A stretch of 64,000 nt of DNA from Acanthosepion esculentum. Taxonomy: Eukaryota; Mollusca; Cephalopoda; Sepiida; Sepiidae. Shown in pieces: positions 1 to 11,399 of this stretch (positions within the stretch are counted from its first letter, which is position 1; every line of letters starts with the position of its first letter). The DNA is taken from NCBI GenBank assembly GCA_964036315.1, contig OZ038500.1:60193446-60257445 (forward strand), written 5' to 3'. The notes beneath the pieces were generated by a model. The model made no database searches. It saw only the letters and a program-made list of their open reading frames with translations, and was not told where the DNA came from. Both the position numbers and the translations under genes were made by a program.

Positions 1-551
1 CCATGGCTGACTTATGCTCAACCAACCTTTACCAGATAAATATCTACAAATTAGAACGTTATTGGCCGTCTGCCAATGGTATATATGCATAAAAACACAT
101 AAAAATATTTAAATGGTTCCATATCTACAAAGATTATTCATAAACTAGCAAATGGAAGAAATTAGAATCGTGTGCTTCCGCCATTTTCTTTTTCAGAATA
201 TAAATTGTGTCAATATGGCTTCTAATTGAATCTCTCTGTAGATATATTTCGTTTAATATTTTTTGTGTATACTTTAACCACACGTACATAAACAGTAGCA
301 GAAAAATATATTTGGTGAAGATACATCATTTTATCCATAACCTGAAACTGAAAAAATAATTACAGAACAAGTTTTCTTTCTTAATATAATGTCAGTGAAT
401 ACTTATCTGTTATTGCCATAATTCGGACATTATCATATATTCCGAACAAAATTTAGCTAATAATTACATCAAGCGACAGACTATTTGATCCATTTGTATA
501 ATTTCGATGTAAATGCATGAAGTTATAACTAAACCAAAATATAACTCTCAT

Positions 552-555
<4 letters not shown>
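1..555. other. AT-rich spacer, nothing recognised
   Basis: Stop codons are frequent in all frames. I see no motif, inverted repeat or transposon end before the (CT)n/(TA)n tract that follows. Confidence 0.5.

Positions 556-646
<91 letters not shown>
556..646. repeat. (CT)n-(TA)n compound microsatellite
   Basis: About 13 CT units pass directly into about 32 TA units. The tract abuts the left end of the foldback relic that starts near 645. Confidence 0.95.
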
Positions 647-649
<3 letters not shown>

Positions 650-1411
650 AAAGAACAGTAAGATATATAATCCACTGTTCTTATTGATATTTTTATTTTT
701 ACAAAATAGTGCTCAATGTAAATTTACAGAGCCTAAATATTATAAGTTAACTGCTTTAAAAATATGGTTTCTTGGTTACACAGGAATTACCATGTTTCAC
801 AAACCGAAGCAAAAATCTTCAAATTCAATTATATAATTAAATTAAAAGCATTAGTTCTGCGTCATCTTCAAGCGAATTTTGGAATAACTTATTTTTAAAT
901 TTACTGAGTTTTAAACGCACATATAAATTCATAATTTACTGTTTCTAAGGATACAGAGAAACCCAATCATTCAGACAGGGGCGGTAGTGTGTTCATTTTT
1001 ATTAATTATTGTTTTATCAATTGTGAGTTACGTTCGAAAAAGACCTTAAGTTTAGAGAGGGTAGGGGTGCATTTTTCAACGAATTTTGACATCCGTTCAA
1101 CGCATGTCATAATATACATACTTATATTTGATATGTAATAATAATTTTCAATAATTTAAGTAATTCTATGAAATTTACTTGATTGAAAAAAAAAGGTAGT
1201 CTTTTAGTAATTAAGAGTAAAAATAATATTTTAAAATTGCAGTTCAATATAACGTATTCTAACCCAAACACACATTTTAGAAAGAATCTTTAAGTATAAA
1301 AATACGAATTTAACGGAAAAAATGCCGAAAACTCATTGCCGTTAATAAAAGAAACAAAAAAAAAGAGACGACATGCCTTGAACGGATGTCAAAATTCGTT
1401 GAAAAATGCAC
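645..1411. mobile_element. Degraded foldback (palindromic) element, copy 1
   Basis: The left part (645-1,150) matches, with substitutions, the left arm of the large palindrome at 19.83-21.06 kb. Shared blocks include the AAGCGAATTTTGGA stretch near 870, a GGGGCGGTAG-like block near 977 and GACATCCGTT near 1,090. The right part (about 1,200-1,411) matches the opposite arm and is the reverse complement of the element's own left part: the stretch at 1,066-1,098 reappears inverted at 1,377-1,411. The central tract seen in the 21 kb copy is missing. There is no coding capacity. This could be a non-autonomous DNA transposon or a fused pair of long terminal inverted repeats; the autonomous partner is unknown. 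Confidence 0.75.
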
Positions 1412-1624
1412 ACAAAAACAGCACTTTCCGGCAACACCCGCACCGACATTTTAATTGTTAACCCCCATTTAGGGATGTGCCTCAATTGCACCCAATTATT
1501 GTTACTAATATTGATTTTCAGGTGGGCTGATTTTAAACTTAAACTGCTCCAATTGAACGGCAAAAATTCCCAGTAATGAAACTCCCGGGCGAAGACGGGT
1601 TATACTGCTGGTATATTGATATTG

Positions 1625-2515
<891 letters not shown>

Positions 2516-2620
2516 TTAATGAATAAGTCGAATACTATATTAATAAACAACAATAATAAAAAAATAAAATTTATTAATAGTAATATTTTAATATATAATA
2601 TAAAAAATAATATATATAAA

Positions 2621-2625
<5 letters not shown>

Positions 2626-2681
<56 letters not shown>
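2626..2681. repeat. (TA)n microsatellite
   Basis: About 28 TA units embedded in very AT-rich sequence. Confidence 0.95.
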
Positions 2682-2684
<3 letters not shown>

Positions 2685-2900
2685 ATGTGTGTGTCTACTG
2701 CAATTTTTTATTTTCCTATATACAAATATATCTTTAACTCGTGTTAGTCCTTAGACTCTTTTTTTGGTAATTTCCTTAGGTGTTGTAAGTCTGTTTACTA
2801 ATGTTCTTGATAAAGAAACCATATATAGCAATGAAAAAAATAGATGCGGTAAAAATTTTGTATGAAAATAATATGAAATAAGAAGAAACATGAACGTTGT

Positions 2901-2905
<5 letters not shown>

Positions 2906-2967
<62 letters not shown>
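2906..2967. repeat. (TA)n microsatellite
   Basis: About 31 TA units bordering the left side of the 3.0 kb hairpin element. Confidence 0.95.
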
Positions 2968-2970
<3 letters not shown>

Positions 2971-3177
2971 GAAATATAGTCTTAGGGCGTGCTATATTTA
3001 TAGGATAAAGTGTTCAATATCAGAGATAGAGCGTGTGCAAATATAAAAGTGAACATAGAAGTCAACATAGAGGCGACAGTCTGTTTCATGCTAGACGCAA
3101 TCGTCAGGCCACGACGATGCGTCTAGCATGAAAGAGAATGTCGGCTCTAAGTGTTGACTTCTATGTTAACTTTTATA

Positions 3178-3178
<1 letters not shown>
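2968..3178. mobile_element. Hairpin MITE-like element
   Basis: From about 3,038 the left arm reads TATAAAAGTGAACATAGAAG, then a CATGCTAGACGCAATCGTC block. After the centre at about 3,108 the inverse follows (GACGATGCGTCTAGCATG, then a GTTGACTTCTATGTTAAC block and TTTTATAT). Arms are about 70 bp. (TA)n lies on both sides. Partial relatives follow at 3,219-3,309 and 3,388-3,420, and another at 52.74-52.92 kb. No coding capacity; the transposase source is unknown. Confidence 0.75.
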
Positions 3179-3222
<44 letters not shown>

Positions 3223-3308
3223 TTAATGTGTGCTATTTTTTGGGACAAAACGCTCAATATCAGTCAACACTTAGAAGCAGTAAACTGTTTCCTGCTAGAC
3301 GCAATCAG

Positions 3309-3387
<79 letters not shown>
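3178..3387. repeat. Two (TA)n tracts around a partial hairpin-element copy
   Basis: (TA)n at 3,178-3,218 and 3,309-3,387 enclose about 90 bp that repeats the GCTCAATATCAG and GCTAGACGCAATC blocks of the element just upstream. Confidence 0.85.
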
Positions 3388-3391
<4 letters not shown>

Positions 3392-3536
3392 AGTAGACAT
3401 TGAAGTCAACACCAGTCTATTTAAACCATAAATCAGATTGTCACCTCTCACTGTTGTCCATCTTTATATATTCTCTTCCCAGATATTATGCACTTTGACG
3501 CATAAACAGGCATACCTTAAAACTATATTTTTATCA

Positions 3537-3650
3537 TATATATATATATATATATGTATGTGTGAGAGAGAGAGAGAGAGACAGAGAAAGAGTGGGTGAG
3601 AGAGAAGGAGAGACAGAGGGAGAAGCTTAGAGAGATAGAGAGAGAGAGAG
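3537..3650. repeat. (TA)n followed by a purine (GA) tract
   Basis: A short TA run and TGTGTG are followed by about 85 bp of degenerate GAGA. Confidence 0.9.
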
Positions 3651-3659
3651 GAAGACAAC

Positions 3660-4955
3660 GTACCGTCCTAGCTTTGGAAATGAAGACAAAAAGTCCAAGG
3701 CCATTTCCGAGTAGACATTCTCTTTTATCTTACAATGAGTCATAATTTATCTTCAAAATGGCTGAGAATATACCCAGAGAGACGTGTGCGTAACATAAAC
3801 GAAAAATATTTCTCCATAGAGTTTTCTATTGGGGATTACATCACCTGGAGCGTTTGTCGCCGGTGAGATTTCTCCGACTCTGATAAGAATTATCATCAGG
3901 ATTTAAAGGCTGCATTTTTTTTTCTTTTTCATACAGACAGTTACGCGGATTCCTTGAATTTATTCACCTTATTTGATGGCTTGTTTTTTTTTTCTTTCGT
4001 GAGTGCCTTTCTATGTCTTCCTATTTATGCCTGCAATGGAATACGTTGCTGCATCGTTTGCTTTCCTGAGAGAGCCCAATGGTTCTCGTCACCTTGTTGA
4101 ACCGTGAATGCTCTCTATCTATCTCTAATGAAAATATTTCTTCTATTTCCTTTTCAAATTTTTATCTCTACCAGCTTTCTTTTTAAAAATAAAATAGCTT
4201 CATTTTATTTTATTTTCCCATCGATCAATGCCTGTCATTCGTTTGCAGCGTTATTTTTTTTTCTCTGCGTGTTACACTAGCGACCTTTATCAGGTGAGAA
4301 GTGAATATTTGAGCAATGTACTGAGAGTAACTGTCGAATTCATAATATAAGTTAGAATGCGCTTCACTCCATAAGAGTTGTCAGACAAAAAGTTTCGACA
4401 CTATATGTACGTCAAAAGCGTGCGTTAGATTTGTGGTCTTGAGTCAGAGGAAGCCATGTTTATTAAATAATCATTGCTGTATATTGTTGTGGAGCAATTG
4501 TGACCCACTATTACAATTCATTGGGGCTGAAAGATTTTACATTCTTAAAATGAGACCATAAGTCAGTCGGAACTAATTTTCGTAAATAATAATCTTTGTT
4601 AGATTGCCGTGGAATAATTATGCGCAAATTATTCTCGAAAACTATTACTGCTGTAGAGTTCTTTTCCTTCTTGCTTGGAGCCCTATATTTGTGAGCTCTG
4701 ATCCAGCTAAGTTTTGTAAATAATCATTTTTCACACTTTAATGTCCATCATAAGCTACAAGTTCAGAGGATGCAAAAAGATATCTTGCAAAAAAAAAATC
4801 ATGATAGATTTTAAAACTGCTGAAAATGCTGAAAAAAGCTTGTTTCTGAGATCGACCGAGCCAGCTGAATTATGTAGCTACATAATTTCTGCAATTTTGC
4901 TTATCAATTCAACCAAGTCGAGAAGTGGCACTTCTCGGTCTTCTTCAATGACACA
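3660..4955. other. Unique-looking spacer
   Basis: 1.3 kb of mixed composition with no transposon ends, no recognisable translated motif and no open frame that looks like a gene. A 101-residue frame at 4,741-5,046 ends in translated TA/GA repeat and is not credible. Confidence 0.45.

Positions 4956-4959
<4 letters not shown>

Positions 4960-5042
<83 letters not shown>
4960..5042. repeat. (TA)n-(GA)n compound microsatellite
   Basis: About 29 TA units followed by about 12 GA units. Confidence 0.95.
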
Positions 5043-5043
<1 letters not shown>

Positions 5044-5054
5044 TAGGTAGATAT

Positions 5055-5262
5055 CATTTATTTGTTTAAACGTTATTTTTAATGAATACTCGTATTTGAG
5101 TAGATGCTCTGTTTTTTATTATTAAACAGTATATTTATTTAGATCTACCAGCTTGAATAGTCAAGGAATGGCGCATATATTTAACACGATATCTCGGAGA
5201 GTCAGGCCGGCAGATGTAAATAAATATACTGGTTAATAATAAATAACATTGAAAGAAAGAAA
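5055..5262. mobile_element. AT-rich MITE-like repeat (CAGGCCGG family), copy 1
   Basis: A GTTATTTTTAATGAATACTC left part and a GTCAGGCCGGCAGATGTAAA block near 5,201 match the block order at 14.43-14.62 kb. The end of that copy is the inverse of this copy's start, so the family has inverted ends. It lies directly right of a (TA)n/(GA)n tract. Confidence 0.55.
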
Positions 5263-5765
5263 TATGGGTATACGTATATATGCGTCTTTATGTTAATATA
5301 TTTCTCACCACACATAACCACGGGCTGACTGATAATAAATTTTCTTGGTCAGGCGCTTCGCCCTTTTTCCTGTTATTGTTTTCTTTTTAAAAATAATATC
5401 TGGATAATTTAAACCATTTCGTAAGTTTAAACCATTTATTTTTTCGGTCTGATGAGTCTTACTTGTCGAAATAAGTCATGATTTATAGCCGTGTTTTCGT
5501 GATGTGTTAAGCTTTTTCTATATATATATATATATATATGTACGTGTGTGTGTGTGTGTGTGTATTTAGGTAGCATATTTTAATTAAAACAGGTTTCGTT
5601 AAATAATTTAAGGAAGTTAGTTATAGATCGGAAGAAGGTCAGCTGCCAATTTTAGATCGTCAAGATTTTAGATGTGCGCCCGTACCTGGTCGTATCATCG
5701 GCATAGATGTTTACAAATGGCCTGATTATATTCTTAGGCAGATCATTTATGTAAATAGAGACTCT
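5263..5765. other. Spacer with a short (TA)n(GT)n tract
   Basis: TA then GT repeats at 5,518-5,562. The rest is unassigned. Confidence 0.4.
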
Positions 5766-5769
5766 TAAT

Positions 5770-5935
5770 CTTCGAAAACTACTGCCTTAGAACCATGTCG
5801 TGGAAAATATTAGAGAGAGAAACAGATTGGCTGAAATCAAGAAAAATTTAGATGTTAAGAATGCTATAATTAGTTTGATTAAAGAAAGAGTTCTAGAATG
5901 GTTTGACCATATAATAAGAAAACGAAATTTTTGTG
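5770..5935 (+). pseudogene. Possible non-LTR reverse-transcriptase tail fragment
   Basis: Across shifting frames the translation gives CLRTMSWK, then residues like KENLDVKNAIISLIKERVLE and WFDHIIRKR. This order resembles the segment after the catalytic core of endonuclease-bearing non-LTR reverse transcriptases (LRI.WKD.V.N...I....L.WFGH). It is short, frameshifted and isolated. The family cannot be fixed, and the match is by eye only. Confidence 0.4.
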
Positions 5936-5959
5936 GGTAGCTCTGCTAGGAAATTTGTA

Positions 5960-6490
5960 CGCTCTCTCGTTCCAGATAATTTCTCTCACCAGAATCCATC
6001 TTGCACTTTAATAAATCTACCATTCCTGCGTTCATTGAATGTTTCTACCACATCCGGCTATATATCTTGTGATTTTTAATAACATCCAACGGATGGTCTA
6101 TAATTTTATCCATCTTAACCTGTCTCCACGGTTTCAGTCAACTTTCCCACCACCGAAACGTAGCTTCCCTGTGTCATTTCTATAAATATTTCCATGGTAA
6201 TCCTTCAAATGAGCACTGTTTCTTGGTACCTGGACTGCATGGATTTAAGCGTACTTCTAGATTGGCAACTGGGTGTCACCATTTTACTTATGTGCCCGTG
6301 GAATTCTGTTCCGTTTTCTTGTTTCCGTATTACGATCTTTAAAAAATTAAATGCAACAATACTCACCATCTTCCGCCTTCTCGAATCCTTTTATTTTGTT
6401 CCTCACTAACATTTTCACATTTGTGTCTCAGTGGCATTATTGCCTTACTTATAGAGAGCCACGATTGTCTTCGCAATCACGTCTCTTTCG
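5960..6490 (+). pseudogene. CR1/jockey-like reverse transcriptase, C-terminal relic
   Basis: The frame open from about 6,137 to 6,342 reads HHRNVASLCHFYKYFHG, then NEHCFLVPGLHGFKRTSRLA. This is the characteristic order HRRNVASLSLFYKYFHG..S.EL..LVPP...R.TR that follows the RT core in CR1/jockey-type non-LTR elements. Upstream, IECFYHI matches the YCCHIW-like motif. The window holds other copies of this family: the copy at 29.7-31.5 kb has the same HRRNVAS motif, and the copy at 13.0-13.25 kb supplies the LWNSLP segment. The N-terminal endonuclease and RT core are absent here, a typical 5' truncation. The product is non-functional. Confidence 0.75.
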
Positions 6491-6518
6491 ATTTATGGCT
6501 AGCTGGGCAGATTATTTT

Positions 6519-6745
6519 CAGGTTGCCATTACTTTTTGTGGTATACTACATCCCAACCAAGGATATAGAACCCAGTCTCTCCTGCTATTTAATCCATAAT
6601 TGTGGAGGAGGAGGAGGAGAAGATATGAATTCATACATTTCCCAATGGTATTTGCGGCCAAATGAATGAAACGAACCCGACTGGTATTCGAACTCGGATC
6701 TCCGATGTCACATTCCGAGCCGATATCCATTACGTCAAAACGTAC
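6519..6745 (-). mobile_element. tRNA-derived SINE, minus strand
   Basis: On the minus strand, a tRNA-like head with an internal B-box-like GAGTTCGAATACC (6,682-6,694) is followed by the same body seen at 6.98 and 63.65 kb: TTCATTCA, CAAATACC, CTTCTCC, a GGGTTCTATA block and ACCACAAAAAG. RNA polymerase III would be the expected promoter user. It lies head to head with the plus-strand SINE that follows. Confidence 0.75.
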
Positions 6746-6978
6746 ATCCAAACTGAAAGCACCCGGCACATAAAAGAAAAATATATTCAAGTGGTCACTC
6801 CACAAGTACAAATAGAACATAATTTTGACGTTTCTGTGGAGTAACACCTCACCGCGTACCCCGTCCCAGATTTCTCAGAACACAAAAGAACTTTACCCCG
6901 ACCACCAATAGTTTTCATGGTCGTATATCTAAATTGTCACGAAAGGATATTCGAAGAAACTTACTTTTTAAACTTTCT

Positions 6979-7620
6979 ATAGTGGTGTAGTGGATAGCGG
7001 CACGGATTGAGGAATCGGAGAGCCGCGTTCGAATTCCAGTCGAATCCATTACATTCAATTACGTGCTAATAAATCCTCTTCTTCTCCCCTCGGCTATGGG
7101 TAAATAGCAGAACAGATCGGGTTCTATAGCCTTGGATGGCAACTGATCTACCGCAGAAAGAAATTGCAACGTACTACAGGAAAACATCTGCATTGTCAGT
7201 CATGTATCTTTCGATACATGATCGCCTAAGCGTGTATCACGCATGGCACATAAAATAGCAGGGCAGGCCGGGTACTAAAGGCTTGGATGGCAAATGGTCT
7301 ACTTCAGAAAGAAATGGCAACCTACAGCGGCTAAAAAATCGGTCTCGTCAGTCATGTATCAAAAGATACATGATCGCCTAAGCGTGTATCAGGCATGGCA
7401 CATAACTGACTGACCATTGTGAAAGATATGAATCCTCTTCTCCCCACCCCGCATCTATGGGCAAATAGCAGGACAGACCGGATTCTATAGCCTTGGATGT
7501 CAACTGGTCTACCGCATAAAGAAATGGCAACCTACTGCGGGAAAAAATCTGCATTGTCAGTCATGTATCGAAAGATACATGATTGCCTAACCGTCTATCA
7601 TGCATAACATATAACTGATA
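6979..7620 (+). mobile_element. tRNA-derived SINE with triplicated body
   Basis: The head (GTGGTGTAGTGGATAGCGGC; B-box-like GTTCGAATTCC at 7,027-7,037) is followed by a body with ATGGGTAAATAGCAG, GGGTTCTATAGCCTTGGATG and CAACTGATCTACCGCAG. Next comes a CAGTCATGTATC hairpin (7,202-7,219) and ATCGCCTAAGCGTGTATCA. The body then repeats twice more, with AATAGCAG at about 7,253 and again at about 7,465, each repeat ending in the same hairpin. Units are roughly 160-180 bp. The tandem bodies after one head are unusual for a SINE and suggest unequal exchange or template switching. Confidence 0.8.
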
Positions 7621-8140
7621 TGAAATCCAATTTTTTCCAGAAGGCGATCATCTATTTGGAATATCTAAAGAACCGTAGGCAGATTTACCGAAACTTGTTT
7701 ATTGGGTTAGCCAGTCGGGGTGTGTTATGAGACTAAGCAACTTGTGTGTTGCAGAATTTGCAACAATCCTTCATGGAGATTAGTTTAAACTTGGATATTC
7801 ATCCGTTGAAACTATTCGAATGAGAAAAATGGGCTTCGGTCTGTGATTTAATAAGCGAAGCTAAGAATACGGTTTGGTAACCACACGTCAAACTTGGCCG
7901 GGAATCCGTTGGAAGCGATCGATGTTCAGGAATGTAATCAAGAATACCAATCAAAAAAGCATAAAAATAAATCGGTTACTGTTAGTGCGAGAAGTTAACT
8001 GTCCAAGGCTTCTAGGAACAGTCTGGAAAGCATTCAACCATTTCCGATTTTCGATAACCCATTTTTTTTTACGTTCCATGTGTAGTTTTTATTCGGCAAA
8101 ACATTGTCTCGTCCAGGCCAACCATTATTTTATGTTTTTT
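7621..8140. other. Spacer, nothing recognised
   Basis: Mixed composition. A 103-residue open frame at 7,874-8,185 carries no motif I know and runs into the neighbouring retroelement tail. Confidence 0.4.
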
Positions 8141-8470
8141 AAAGCAATTCACCCCAAGAAAGGCGGGAGTGCTACTAGCACATAAGGAGTTACAGAGGAT
8201 TGAGAACAAGAGCAAAGAGGCATGTTTGAGGAAAAGACACAGGGAAGGACGGGAAACAAGCTCAGGGTGTCATATGTCGATTGAAATTACACTTAATTAT
8301 TTGAACATTATAGTCCTCAGGGAATCAAGTAAGAGGAAGGGAGTTACAAAGATGGGAAGTGCGAGAGAAGAAGCTGTTTGAGTAGAAGAGACGGGTGGGG
8401 CCGCGCTGCTAGCCTGGTAGCTCGCTTAAATTCATGCAGTCTGGGAACCAGCTAAAGTAGCTTGTCTGAA
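8141..8470 (-). pseudogene. CR1/jockey-like element 3' end, minus strand
   Basis: Read on the minus strand, the LHEFKRATRLAARPHP-like segment is followed by degraded C-terminal codons, CACTCCCGCCTTTCTTGGGG and an A-rich tail just below 8,150. The CTTGGGGTGA terminal block recurs at 23.73 kb (plus), and its reverse complement CACCCCAAGC or CCCCAAGCAAGG at 12.83 and 48.87 kb marks minus-strand copies. This is a 5'-truncated insertion with several disrupted frames. Confidence 0.65.
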
Positions 8471-8584
8471 CAGTTGTCGTGAAAATTCTTGTAGAAGAGA
8501 CAGAAGGAAGCCATGGAACGTCTGTGGAATAGCTTTAGTAGACTAGATGTCAGTTCAGGACCCCAGATTTTAGATGGCCATCAT

Positions 8585-8890
8585 TTATCGATTCTTCTTT
8601 TTAAGTGCTGTGTCCCTTCATGATGCGGATGATCATGGCTCTCCACAACTTGCTACCCTTTAGAGCTCTAAACAATATTTATGCCATGGCTATCTTACCA
8701 TGTCCATATTCTGTCATTCATTTGCAAAATGTCGTAAGTAAGTTTATCGTAGCTCTCCACAGCTTCCTATGCTATATAACACTAAACAACGTTTGTCCCG
8801 TTACTATCCCTCCCAGCCCATATATCCATTTGGAAGAGCTCGCTATTTTCCTTTGCCCCACTTTTTCTCAATATGTCGTGTGCGTATAAA
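8585..8890 (-). repeat. Non-LTR element 3' tail, duplicated
   Basis: A GTCCCTTCATGATG...CATGGCTCTCCACA block matches blocks at 28.70 kb, 33.87 kb and, weakly, 45.25 kb, where it lies at the 3' side of minus-strand reverse-transcriptase relics. Here the CTCTCCACA(A/G)CTT segment occurs twice, at about 8,640 and 8,755, so the tail has been duplicated. No reverse-transcriptase segment remains. Confidence 0.5.
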
Positions 8891-8957
8891 ATTATTCAGG
8901 CCCTTAACCCCCATAAACACAGTTTCAACAATTCTTGTTTAAAATAATGTTTGTCGT

Positions 8958-8959
<2 letters not shown>

Positions 8960-9011
<52 letters not shown>
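8960..9011. repeat. (TA)n microsatellite
   Basis: About 26 TA units at the left border of a hairpin element. Confidence 0.95.
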
Positions 9012-9013
<2 letters not shown>

Positions 9014-9187
9014 GAATACAGGGATGGTATAGTTGGAATAAAATTTCGAAAACCAAAAACACTATTTATCTAAAGTGCTCCATACAAAGTAGAGCGAATA
9101 ATATTTATTCAAACATTATAACATAAACATGTTATAACATCCTTAGGCATATTGTAATAATGTTATAACATGTTTATGTAATAATTT

Positions 9188-9192
<5 letters not shown>
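9012..9192. mobile_element. Hairpin MITE-like element between (TA)n tracts
   Basis: ATAAACATGTTATAACAT at about 9,122 is answered by its complement at about 9,160-9,178, with arms about 42 bp around a centre near 9,147. The outer part (AAAGTGCTCCATACAAAGTA, then GAGCGAATAATA) is shared with the element nested at 63.29-63.55 kb, where both arms survive at about 125 bp each. Here the right outer arm is missing. Confidence 0.7.
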
Positions 9193-9247
<55 letters not shown>

Positions 9248-9291
9248 AGAGAGAGAGAGAGAGTAAAAATTTTCCACTTTGTCATACATTT

Positions 9292-9345
<54 letters not shown>
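9192..9345. repeat. Two (TA)n tracts with (GA)n between
   Basis: TA tracts at 9,192-9,243 and 9,296-9,344 with a short GA run at 9,248-9,263. Confidence 0.93.
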
Positions 9346-9346
<1 letters not shown>

Positions 9347-10015
9347 TCCGCAATCATGTTTGTTCTTCTTCAACACGTACATAACCAGCGGTTGGCCTTT
9401 TACTGCAATTATACTGAGTGGACTCCAGTTACAATTTCTGTGATGAAGCAGATATTCTCTGAGCCGGGAAGGGTAGTTGAAGAAGATCGCTAGAATTTTC
9501 AGTCGTGATAGATTGATCAGCACAATTATCGACAGCTCCCAAATAGGTTTGTCGACCAAGTTCCACACACAGGGTTTCAGTAACCCATATGTATTGTTTT
9601 CAAACACTACCTAACATTGTCACATACCGGGATCATCACTCCAGGTCAATATTAACAAGTCCGAACAAGTGTTGCTAAAATGAACCGTGGGCATTAAAAG
9701 CCATGAAAATATAATTCGCCCCTATATAACAGTTATACATTAACATTTAATATAGAAAATTAAACATGTATAAATAACTCAGGAGCTTAAATCCATCCTT
9801 TGTAAAAATAATGTTTATGAATTCTCATTTACTATTTGAAATTGTATATTCAATAGAAATCATAAAAAATCACAATAAATTCTTACATTGGACACATGTG
9901 CACAACCTTCTCTCGTAGGTTAACTTTTCACTTGGTGAAAATTATCTCATAACAAACAACTAAAATACGACTACGACCGTAAAACAAAATTTAGTAGATA
10001 ATAACAAAATATGAC
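9346..10015. other. Spacer, nothing recognised
   Basis: An 87-residue minus-strand frame (9,344-9,607) shows no recognisable motif. The remainder is AT-rich. Confidence 0.4.
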
Positions 10016-10018
10016 TAA

Positions 10019-10860
10019 TGTTACGAACTTGTATCATATAGATGAACCACGGGTTTAAAAAAAGAAAACGTGGGATCTTTTCTCGGTCTTCACTCAGGAA
10101 TGGGAGCAACACAGGGGAGAACAGGCGCAAGACGATGCATTACAAAATATACCATTTATTTATAAACAGGTAAAGAAAGAAAAAAAGAAAATTCATTTAA
10201 CAAAGGGGAAGGGGACCATGAAAGAACAGAAGATGTGAGCAAGTACATACATATACATAAAAAAAGTTAAAGCCAAGTGAATCAACTTATCTGTCAGTCA
10301 GGTTGACGTTTCCACACAAAGTTCTGATTCGCCGAAGCGAGAGTTCGTATCTTAACACAATATTTTGGTCGGCCGGCAATTTTCCTGGGTTCCTTTTTTT
10401 TCGGAAGTGTTCGGGGTTTCACAGCATCTCATACAGGCGTTTCGTTGGTCGATTCAGTTTCGTGGCAGCACTCTCATCTCTAGTCGACAGACTTTGCTGT
10501 CTTCTTCATTTTAGTGGGAAGTCCATTTGGAATCGGGACGATTTTGCCCAGCGACTTTCATCTGTCAATGGTCAGGCGGAAACTGAAAATCCTTTTTAAG
10601 ATTTTTGCTGTCCCCAAAGACAGTCACGTGGGTTCTCTTCGTCCTTGACCGGGTACACGGGAGGATGGGACGCAGATCACGCAGTGTTTATGTGATGGCC
10701 AAATTTTCAATCAACCCTTAGTAGGGTCTGATCACGTGAATCGCAGCAGGAGATCCTGATGGTGCATGGAATTCACTTATGGTATACCGCCTGATAGCTG
10801 AGAGATTTTGGAACAAGATCATTTTCGCGTCGGGTCGCTTCAAAGTTCATGAACCCGTGG
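10019..10860 (-). other. GC-richer block, possibly an LTR fragment
   Basis: It starts TGTTACGAACTTG. About 135 bp inside it has TTTATTTATAAACAGG (a polyadenylation-like AATAAA on the minus strand), then higher-GC sequence. Near 10,846 CAAAGTTCATGAAC loosely mirrors the start. No matching target duplication was found, so the LTR reading is speculative. Confidence 0.25.
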
Positions 10861-11305
10861 CTTGAGGGTGGAAGAGTAGGTAAAGAGGGAATGAAGTTGT
10901 GAAAAGAAGAGGTGGGTATGGCTGTTTATGGAACATATTCGCTCGCAAATTGAAAACATTGGATTTTATCTATTTTTTTATTTATCTATTTATTTATTTT
11001 CTTTTTTTTATACCTAACTAATTTTCGACAAGAATTTGGGATTTTTTTTTATGTGTTTTTTAAGCTAACGCCTATATGATTAATGAAATCGTGTGTACGT
11101 CACACTAACTACAGAGAAAGAGTGAATAATTCTAAAAGCAATTATAATAGAAAAGAAACAACGTACAGTAATAAGTATCTTTCTCCAGGAAACATCGTAT
11201 ATTGAAGTTCGCATAACATGTTTAATATGCGTGCGATATTAACACACATGCAAAAATAACGACAAAACTTGAAAGTTGTCGGAATGGACACTTCCTGCTT
11301 GAATA

Positions 11306-11310
<5 letters not shown>
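10861..11310. other. AT-rich spacer
   Basis: Includes an ATTTATTTATTT-like run near 10,970. No coding or repeat-end signal. Confidence 0.45.

Positions 11311-11379
<69 letters not shown>
11311..11379. repeat. (TA)n microsatellite
   Basis: About 34 TA units followed by GAGAGAG. Confidence 0.95.
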
Positions 11380-11382
<3 letters not shown>

Positions 11383-11399
11383 GAGAGAGAAAGTAAGAT

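Noticed and set aside
10019..10860. LTR with TGTTACG ends
   Set aside because: Kept only as a low-confidence note. The inverted end is imperfect and no 4-6 bp duplication was seen.
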